Shown here: positions 8,862 through 14,894 of the stretch, in pieces
Layout of the letters: each line of letters opens with the position of its first letter
Numbering within the stretch: the first letter of the stretch is position 1
The notes under the pieces: generated by a model
Seen by the model: the letters and a program-made list of their open reading frames with translations, nothing else
Told to the model about the DNA's origin: nothing
The model's database searches: none
Made by a program: the position numbers and the translations under genes
DNA from: Candidatus Aphodovivens excrementavium
GTDB lineage: Bacteria > Actinomycetota > Coriobacteriia > Coriobacteriales > Eggerthellaceae
Length of the DNA stretch: 64,000 nucleotides
Assembly (NCBI GenBank): GCA_018715935.1
Contig: DVKR01000029.1
Span: forward strand, 154,851-218,850
Direction of reading: 5' to 3'

Positions 8862-10205
8862 ATGATCAATCGTTATACGCGCCCTGAGATGGGTCATATT
8901 TGGACGCTGCAAAACAAATTCGATATCTGGAAAGAGATCGAGGTCTTGGCTTGCGAGGCTCAGGCGGAGCTGGGGCAGGCAGGCATCACGAAGGAAGAGG
9001 CGAAGTGGATTCGCGATCATGCCGATTGCACGGCGGAGCGCATCTCCGAGATTGAAAAGATCACGAACCACGACGTCATCGCGTTCACAACCGACATGGC
9101 GGAGCACATTGACGCCGATGTTCCGGAAGGGCAGCCCAAGCCGAGCCGTTGGGTGCACTACGGCATGACTTCATCTGACTTGGGCGACACCGCTTTGTCG
9201 TATCAGATCACCCAGGCAATCGACATCATCCTTGCTGACATCAAGCAATTGGGCGAAACGTGCAAGCGCCGCGCCTTCGAGTTCAAAGACACGTTGTGCG
9301 TTGGTCGCACGCACGGCATTCATGCAGAGCCCATGACCTTCGGCATGAAATTCGGAAGTTGGGCCTGGGCGCTCAAACGCGCTCAAACGCGCATGGAGCA
9401 GGCGCGCGAGGTGGCGGCGACGGGAGCAATTTCCGGCGCGGTGGGAACCTATTCCAGCATCGACCCGTTCATCGAGCAGTACGTTTGCGAGAAATTGGGG
9501 CTTACCCCCGATCCGCTGTCTACCCAGGTTCTTGCGCGCGATCGCCACGCGCAGGTTATGTGTGGGCTGGCAACGGTTGCAGCAACGTTGGAGTCTATTG
9601 CTTTGCAGGTGCGCTTGCTGCAGCAATCCGACGTCATTGAGGCTGAAGAGCCGTTTACGAAGGGCCAGAAGGGCTCTTCCGCCATGCCTCATAAGCGCAA
9701 TCCCATCACGGCAGAGCGCGTGTGCGGCCTCGCACGCGTGGTGAAGGCGAACGCCCAGGTGGCGCTTGACAACGTTGCCTTATGGTTCGAGCGCGACATC
9801 AGCCATTCGGGAACCGAGCGCGTGGCTTTGGCAGACAGCTTCACGGCGCTGGACTACATGTTCGGCAAGATGCAGTGGATGCTTGACGGCCTTCAGACCT
9901 ATCCTGACAAAATGGAGCACAACCTGTGGCGTACACGCGGCTTGATTTTCAGCTCCAAGGTATTGCTTGCGCTTGTGCAAACGGGCATCACGCGCGAGGA
10001 AGCCTATGTTATCGTCCAGCGCAACGCCATGAAAGTGTGGGCGGACATCCAGAATGCGGTTGACGGCCCCACCTATCGGGAAAACCTTGAGTCGGACCCT
10101 GAGGCGAACCTGTCCCAGGAAACCCTGGACGAGATTTTTGACCCGTGGGACTTCCTCACTCGCAAGGATGCGGTGTTTGAGCGTTTGGAGAAGCTGGAGT
10201 TCTAG
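8862..10205 (+). CDS. purB: Adenylosuccinate lyase
   Basis: A 447-residue cytosolic enzyme of the fumarase/aspartase superfamily. It cleaves adenylosuccinate to AMP plus fumarate, and SAICAR to AICAR, in purine synthesis. The superfamily signature GSSAMPHKRNP is present at about residues 270-280, and GRTHGIHAEPMTFG (about 148-161) contains a catalytic His region. Length is normal. AAAGG at 8849-8853 precedes the ATG. It is monocistronic by context, followed by a hairpin at 10207-10234 and a terminator-like structure, and convergent with the next gene. Confidence 0.96.
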   Translation: MINRYTRPEMGHIWTLQNKFDIWKEIEVLACEAQAELGQAGITKEEAKWIRDHADCTAERISEIEKITNHDVIAFTTDMAEHIDADVPEGQPKPSRWVHYGMTSSDLGDTALSYQITQAIDIILADIKQLGETCKRRAFEFKDTLCVGRTHGIHAEPMTFGMKFGSWAWALKRAQTRMEQAREVAATGAISGAVGTYSSIDPFIEQYVCEKLGLTPDPLSTQVLARDRHAQVMCGLATVAATLESIALQVRLLQQSDVIEAEEPFTKGQKGSSAMPHKRNPITAERVCGLARVVKANAQVALDNVALWFERDISHSGTERVALADSFTALDYMFGKMQWMLDGLQTYPDKMEHNLWRTRGLIFSSKVLLALVQTGITREEAYVIVQRNAMKVWADIQNAVDGPTYRENLESDPEANLSQETLDEIFDPWDFLTRKDAVFERLEKLEF

Positions 10206-10206
10206 G

Positions 10207-10325
10207 GTTGCGCCGATTTGCCGATCGGCGCAACGGAGCCGACGCTGCGCGGTGTTCCGACGGCACCTGAGACGTTCAAGCCCGAAGTGGCGGACCCGAA
10301 GTCCAGCCACTACGGGCTTTCTTGT
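10207..10325 (+). terminator. Hairpin plus bidirectional terminator after purB
   Basis: An 11-bp perfect hairpin (GTTGCGCCGAT 10207-10217 with ATCGGCGCAAC 10224-10234) directly follows the stop but has no T tract. A second interrupted stem (AAGCCCG..AGTGGC 10278-10291 with GCCACT..CGGGCTT 10306-10319), followed by TTTCTT, looks like the real terminator. The rest of the gap to 10442 holds short dispersed repeats only. Confidence 0.7.
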
Positions 10326-10442
10326 CTTTGGCACTCGTCAGAGCACCGCTCGCTGACGTAGGGTCGATCTGTGGCAATGCGCTCGGGAGCGCCGCTCGCT
10401 GGCGTTTGAAGAGCTGCGACAACCTGCGTGCTACGGCAGCGC

Positions 10443-10760
10443 CTAGAGCGCGCGCACCTCTTCGTCGGAGATGCCGAACTGCTGCTTGATGTAGTTGATC
10501 TGGCGGTTGGCGCGCGAAAACTTCTGCACGCCCAAGCCTAGGACGCCGCAGGCGAGAATTGCGGACGCAAACGTGACGATGCTGACGATCGTGTCGCCGT
10601 ATGGCAGGATGCCGTTGCCCTGCAGCACGGGGATGCCCATGATCACGACTACTGCAAGGATGCCGCCCAGTGCGCACTGAACGATGCCGCTGCGTCGCTT
10701 GGCCTTTTGCTTGATGATCTCCTGCAGTGCGCGGTCGCGGCGTATCTTCTTTTTGGACAT
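10443..10760 (-). CDS. Small two-helix membrane protein, unknown function
   Basis: A 105-residue protein that I do not recognise as a named family. It begins with a strongly basic stretch (KKKIRRDR, KQKAKRR), has two hydrophobic helices (about 30-50 and 58-80) and a basic C-terminal tail ending in FGISDEEVRAL. By positive charge both ends should face the cytoplasm. It is convergent with purB and sits downstream of the AAA ATPase gene, but that gene has its own terminator between the two. Codon use looks native. Confidence 0.7.
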   Translation of the reverse strand: MSKKKIRRDRALQEIIKQKAKRRSGIVQCALGGILAVVVIMGIPVLQGNGILPYGDTIVSIVTFASAILACGVLGLGVQKFSRANRQINYIKQQFGISDEEVRAL

Positions 10761-10860
10761 GCAATGCTCCTGTCTGGTGGGGCGCGAGTCAGATGCAGGC
10801 TTCCCCGGATCATTGTTGTGCGTTTCGATTTATTCTAGCGGAAAACCCTACCGCTCGAAA

Positions 10861-10912
10861 GGACGCCGCGCACCCAACAAAAAGGCCGCGCCGCCCATAA
10901 GGGCGACGCGGG
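10861..10912 (-). repeat. Copy 1 of a 52-bp direct repeat, also a minus-strand terminator
   Basis: A 52-bp sequence repeated at 12341-12392 with about five mismatches. Read on the minus strand it is an intrinsic terminator: stem CCGCG-x-CGCCC (10886-10896) with GGGCG-x-CGCGG (10901-10911), then a T run. It lies just downstream of the AAA ATPase gene. Confidence 0.9.
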
Positions 10913-10946
10913 TTGCTTGAGGAACTGCCTTCGAGGCTCGGCCTGC

Positions 10947-12218
10947 TTATCGCGCCAGCTCAAGAAGGAACTTCCAGGCGGGTATCACCTCTATCGAAAC
11001 GCCATCCTGCTTGATGTCGCATTCCTCTTCCTTGGTCACGATGACCAGGCGCGTTGTCGCCGCATCGACCTTTGCGAGCTTGACGAGGTTGGCAACTTCG
11101 CGTTTGCGCGCCTCGCCGGAAATCGAGTAGGCGACCTGAACGGCAATCCCTTCGTCGGGGAGATAGAAGTCGATATCGACGCCGGTCTTCTCGGATTTGA
11201 GGTAATGCAGGCGCTCACCGAAGCGGTCATGAAGCGCAACGGCGATCTCGTTTTCCAGCAGCGCCGTCTCGCGGTCCACGACGAAAAGCCCCAGCAATCC
11301 GTTGTCGGAAAAATAGTATTTGGGATTCCCCTCCCGCTCTACGAACTTCGCGGCGGCGTTGGTGATGCTGAACAGCAGGTACGCTTGCTGCGCGTAGGCG
11401 ACGTAGGAGATGACGGTGTCCTTCGAAAGGGAGAACCCGACGCTTTTCAGCATGTTGCGAAGCGAGGAGAACGAGATTTCGCTGCGCACGGATTCCGCGA
11501 CCTTCTTCATAAGGACACGCAGCGCGGTGGCGTTCCGCACGCTGTTGCGCGCGGCAATATCGCCGAGAAGTACTTTCTGATACACGTTTTCGACGTACTC
11601 GCGTGGTGACGCGAATCGCAGGGATTCGGGGAACCCCCCGTTTTGGTAGAACGCGTCGAAATGCCGAGATATCCTGCCGATCTCCCGCGTGGTGTTCAGT
11701 GCGCTGTTGCCGTACGCCTGCCCGTTTGCGTCCAGGTACTCGTCAAAGCGGTAGGGGGTGACGTGCAGGGTGAAGAAACGTCCTCCGAGCGTCGATGCGA
11801 TCTGGCTGCTCAGCATGGAGGCGTTGCTTCCCGTGACGTACACGCGCTCTCCCGCATCGGCGAGGCGGCGGACGAACTTCTCCCAATGGGGGATGTTTTG
11901 GATCTCGTCGAAGAAGTAGTAGCCCTTCTCTTCGGAGAGCTCGCTTTGGATAAGGACGATGTCTTGGAAGTCCGACGTGGCGAAGTCTGCAAGACGCTCG
12001 TCTTCGAAGTTGATGTATATGATCCGCTCCCAGGCTGCGCCGGCGGCAACGAGACGCTGAGCCATGTCGTACAGCAGGGTCGACTTGCCTGCTCGGCGCA
12101 GACCGGTTACGACGTAGTTCGCCTGAGGATCGAGCGTGTAGCGGCGCGGGACGATGTGCGCGTTGCGTATGATCTCGTGCTGGTCGAACACGATGCGTTT
12201 AAGAGTGCTGTGGTTCAT
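10947..12218 (-). CDS. AAA ATPase with DUF4143 domain (COG1373-type)
   Basis: A 423-residue cytoplasmic ATPase. Walker A GLRRAGKST is at about residues 39-47, Walker B YYFFDEIQN follows at about 110, then an arginine-containing AAA lid. A C-terminal DUF4143 nuclease-like domain (about 205-400) includes ENEIAVAL and YLKSEKTGVDIDFYL, the acidic/Lys arrangement typical of this family. The start at 12218 follows an AGAAAG; an upstream in-frame ATG at 12272 is less likely. It is a solitary gene between two copies of a 52-bp repeat, and two palindromic operator-like sites lie upstream. Such genes are abundant and variable in gut actinobacteria, with no established role. Confidence 0.9.
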   Translation of the reverse strand: MNHSTLKRIVFDQHEIIRNAHIVPRRYTLDPQANYVVTGLRRAGKSTLLYDMAQRLVAAGAAWERIIYINFEDERLADFATSDFQDIVLIQSELSEEKGYYFFDEIQNIPHWEKFVRRLADAGERVYVTGSNASMLSSQIASTLGGRFFTLHVTPYRFDEYLDANGQAYGNSALNTTREIGRISRHFDAFYQNGGFPESLRFASPREYVENVYQKVLLGDIAARNSVRNATALRVLMKKVAESVRSEISFSSLRNMLKSVGFSLSKDTVISYVAYAQQAYLLFSITNAAAKFVEREGNPKYYFSDNGLLGLFVVDRETALLENEIAVALHDRFGERLHYLKSEKTGVDIDFYLPDEGIAVQVAYSISGEARKREVANLVKLAKVDAATTRLVIVTKEEECDIKQDGVSIEVIPAWKFLLELAR

Positions 12219-12275
12219 GAATGCTTCTTTCCGATCATTCGATGTCGGATATGTTAGACGAAAGTATAGCAAGAT

Positions 12276-12326
12276 CGTCGAATGTATTCGACGGATTGTG
12301 CATAGAATTGTCGAATATGTTCGATA
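12276..12326 (-). promoter_or_regulatory. Two operator-like palindromes upstream of the AAA ATPase gene
   Basis: Site 1 (12276-12293) is CGTCGAAT-gt-ATTCGACG, perfectly symmetric. Site 2 (12309-12326) is TGTCGAA-N4-TTCGATA, one mismatch. Their centres are 33 bp apart, about three helical turns, and both sit between the gene and the upstream repeat copy. They look like paired binding sites for a dimeric repressor. No regulator is encoded alongside. Confidence 0.6.
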
Positions 12327-12340
12327 GTTGGGTTGTAGAA

Positions 12341-12392
12341 GGACGCCGCGCGCCCAACAAAAAAGCCGCGCCGCCCAAGAGGGCGACGCGGC
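12341..12392 (-). repeat. Copy 2 of the 52-bp direct repeat, also a minus-strand terminator
   Basis: Matches 10861-10912 in the same orientation, exactly 1480 bp away. On the minus strand it forms stem GCCGCG-x-CGCCC (12365-12376) with GGGCG-x-CGCGGC (12381-12392) followed by a T tract. It therefore terminates the SpoVA-like gene that lies beyond it. Confidence 0.9.
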
Positions 12393-12455
12393 TGTGCAGT
12401 CCGCCTTGTCGGAAGCGGGAAGCGCAAGCCGAAGCGTTGCGCTATCCTGCCGTGC

Positions 12456-13346
12456 CTATGCCTTCGTGTCGGTGAGCTCGGCTTCGAACCCGAGGTGCTC
12501 AAGCGAGGTCAATGCCTGCTGCTTGTGAACCTCACGCAGGGGCGTGCGGCCGAACTTAGCGTTGTAGATAAAGAAGGTGAACAGGGCGGTGAGCGCCAAG
12601 CCAGCCACAGCCAGGGCGAACGAGCCCAGGTGCAGCAGCGCGGTGTCGGTGTGGCCCAGGAAGAAATCGAGGCCAACGTTGTACATGTTGTAGCCGCCGA
12701 CGGTGATCATTACCGAGAAACCTTCGCCCGAGAAGTTTGCCAGGGCGGTGGAGATGCCCGAAGGGGCAAGAATGCAGCCAACCATCCAGGCAGTGATCAG
12801 GATGTGCAGGTGATTAACTTTCGGGGTAATGCGCTGAACCACCATGTAAAGGATCTGGAAAATGGCTGCCAGCAAGCCGCCAACCACGAATGCCCAGACG
12901 AACAGCATGCCGCCCTCGGTCTTGGGCACTTCAATGATGTGGCTGTTCAGACCGGTGGCGCCGCAGAAAAAGCCAATAGCAATGCAGATGGCGGCAAACA
13001 CGATGTTGAACCACACGACGAACCACACGCAGTTCCATACGCACTTGCCGAACTTCTCGTTCGCGGTGGTCCAAGGGCCAACGGCTTTCATGCCTACTGC
13101 CATGGCAAAGCCCGAAAACGGCAGAAGCGCTCCGAAGTCGCCCCACTCCTCAACGTGCTGATAGACGGCGAAGCCGCCCAAAATGCAGCCGATCACGCCC
13201 ATGGAAACGAGCGTTGCGCCGCCCGTAAAGAATTCCATGGGGGTTCCCGTAAGGGCCATCTGCCAAAACGACAGGATAGCCTGCGCGATAAGCGCAAACA
13301 GGCCGCCAATCAAAAACGCGTACACAATACTCTTTGGCTGTTTCAT
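12456..13346 (-). CDS. SpoVA-like membrane protein
   Basis: A 296-residue polytopic membrane protein. The first 100 or so residues match the SpoVAC/SpoVAEb pattern: a hydrophobic start (YAFLIGGLFALIAQAIL), a central glycine-rich helix and a loop ending in PFSGFAMAVGMKAVG. The remaining part adds about five helices not usual for SpoVA. In spore formers SpoVA proteins move dipicolinate. Coriobacteria are not known to sporulate, so another solute is likely. The ATG at 13346 has GGAGGGAG just upstream. The gene ends at the repeat-borne terminator at 12341-12392. The family call rests on pattern recognition. Confidence 0.65.
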   Translation of the reverse strand: MKQPKSIVYAFLIGGLFALIAQAILSFWQMALTGTPMEFFTGGATLVSMGVIGCILGGFAVYQHVEEWGDFGALLPFSGFAMAVGMKAVGPWTTANEKFGKCVWNCVWFVVWFNIVFAAICIAIGFFCGATGLNSHIIEVPKTEGGMLFVWAFVVGGLLAAIFQILYMVVQRITPKVNHLHILITAWMVGCILAPSGISTALANFSGEGFSVMITVGGYNMYNVGLDFFLGHTDTALLHLGSFALAVAGLALTALFTFFIYNAKFGRTPLREVHKQQALTSLEHLGFEAELTDTKA

Positions 13347-13571
13347 GCATCTCCCTCCAGACAATGAAGCACTAGCCGATGAATGGCAGGCTGCCGGCTC
13401 TCGTATATGGCGAGGTTTTCGATAAACCGTGACAGCGCTGCCGCGCCGTCCCTCTTATACGGCGCTTAAGCGACGCTTCATTATAACGGGGTATACTCTA
13501 TTTTCCCTCCGGAAAAGGAAGTTTTCTTCCGGGTTCGGCGCCCGACGCGCTTACTTTGCAGCGCCTTCCCC

Positions 13572-14381
13572 CTAAATTGGGAAGGAAAGCCCGTCTGCCG
13601 CGGCGCGTACGCGCCCGTCGTATTGCCGAAGGTAGGCTTCAAGCTCCTCAAGCGTAATGGGCTCGGCGTAATGCATACAGAGGTGTGTAAGAAAGACCGT
13701 TCCCGCGTCGAGCGTGAGTCCTTCCTCGATGGCCTGCTGGACGCTGTGGTGCTGGTCGGTGGGGCACGTCTTCCAGTAGGTAGCGTCTAAGGCAAGGTAA
13801 TCCACGCCACGCACGCGCTCTGCCGTTTCCTGGGGAAGCGGGCCGGTGTCGGAAGCGTAGAACAGGCGCGTATGAGGGGTCTCGATGAGGAACCCGTAGG
13901 TTCCCGGTGCGTGATGCACGGGCAAGGCGGTGTAGCGTACGCCGTCAAGCTCAATAGCCTCGTAGGGCATGAGCTCGTGCATATCGAGGCAGTAGGTCAT
14001 GTAATGGTATTCGTGCGCAATGGTTTCAAGCGTTCCCGGGCTGGCGTAGGTGGGCAGCGGGCATTTTGTGCGCAGCTGAACCATGTATTCAAGCTCTTCC
14101 ATACCGCCAATGTGGTCTGAATGGCCGTGGGTTACCAGAAGGCGGTCGAAGGAAAACACCTTTTCGCGATTGAGCTGGTGGCGAATATCGGGCGGGGTGT
14201 CGATAAGGGTGGTGAGTCCGTCTCCTTCCGCGCGTTGGATCATTGCGCCGCAGTCTCCGCGGCGAGCGCGAGGAAGCTCGCGCGCCTCCTGGCAGGCGGG
14301 GCAGTTGCAGAAAAACGCCGGCACGCCGCAGCCGGCTCCGGTGCCCATGAAGGTAAACGTGTGCGTAAGGTTGTCAGGCAT
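13572..14381 (-). CDS. PhnP-type metallo-beta-lactamase-fold phosphodiesterase
   Basis: A 269-residue MBL-fold hydrolase. The N-terminus has the PhnP signature GTGAGCGVPAFFCNCPAC (about residues 12-29), whose cysteines bind a structural zinc. The metal-binding THGHSDHIGG follows at about 77-86, and more His/Asp ligands come later (HHAPGT; DTGPL; THLCMHYAEP). PhnP proteins hydrolyse 5-phosphoribosyl 1,2-cyclic phosphate. No phn operon is here, so the real substrate may be another cyclic or phosphodiester compound. The ATG at 14381 was chosen because the domain begins there and AGAAAGAG precedes it. Confidence 0.85.
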   Translation of the reverse strand: MPDNLTHTFTFMGTGAGCGVPAFFCNCPACQEARELPRARRGDCGAMIQRAEGDGLTTLIDTPPDIRHQLNREKVFSFDRLLVTHGHSDHIGGMEELEYMVQLRTKCPLPTYASPGTLETIAHEYHYMTYCLDMHELMPYEAIELDGVRYTALPVHHAPGTYGFLIETPHTRLFYASDTGPLPQETAERVRGVDYLALDATYWKTCPTDQHHSVQQAIEEGLTLDAGTVFLTHLCMHYAEPITLEELEAYLRQYDGRVRAAADGLSFPI

Positions 14382-14894
14382 GAGAGGACTCTTTCTCTTG
14401 GCGGTAGAGCGCGTGTTGCATCTTAATCGCCTACGGGTTGAGTATAGGCGTAAATAGCGTAGTTCGCTCCCGGTTTTTCGCCGCAAAACGAGGTGAATGG
14501 GTGGTTAGCGCTTGACGTAATGGCTATAATCGACTAGCCGACCGCATCTGGTAAAAAATGCCGGATGCAGGGCTTTGCGTACCGGAACGCGCGGGGGCGT
14601 GGTTCGGGAATGGGGGACACAGAGTAAGAGAGCGCCTATATTTGCTCAACACGGGCTAGCTGCGGCAAGCGGTTAGTCTTTTGCGGCGTGTGGCGCACCT
14701 CGTACCGAAAGGTTTACCCGTTCATACGATTTAAAGCCTTAAGAGCGATGTGCAAGTGAACCCTGTTTTATACACTTGCACCGTTTGCGGGCTGTCTGCG
14801 TTCGACAGCGGCCCTTGCGGCATGCGGTCGTAACACATGACGGCATTACGGAAAAGGTAAAGGCAAGCCTGACGAGTAGAAGAGGGGAAGGTAG
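14382..14894 (+). other. 513-bp regulatory gap before the first molybdo/tungsto-enzyme operon
   Basis: No gene is visible. It contains a TATAAT at 14525-14530, a perfect 9-bp palindrome pair at 14750-14781 (separate entry) and a hairpin GCTGTC/GACAGC near 14793-14815 inside a further GGGC/GCCC context. AGAGGGG precedes the ATG at 14895. The structured stretch from 14750 to 14820 lies close enough to the start to be a transcribed leader. I could not match it to a known riboswitch. Confidence 0.5.
14750..14781 (+). promoter_or_regulatory. Palindromic operator or leader hairpin
   Basis: A perfect inverted repeat GTGCAAGTG (14750-14758) / CACTTGCAC (14773-14781) with a 14-bp AT-leaning spacer, about 115 bp before the enzyme gene. 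It could be a dimeric regulator site or an RNA hairpin. Confidence 0.55.

Noticed and set aside
10947..12218. Toxin-antitoxin or phage-defence operon
   Set aside because: The AAA/DUF4143 gene is alone; no partner gene of a defence or toxin type is adjacent.
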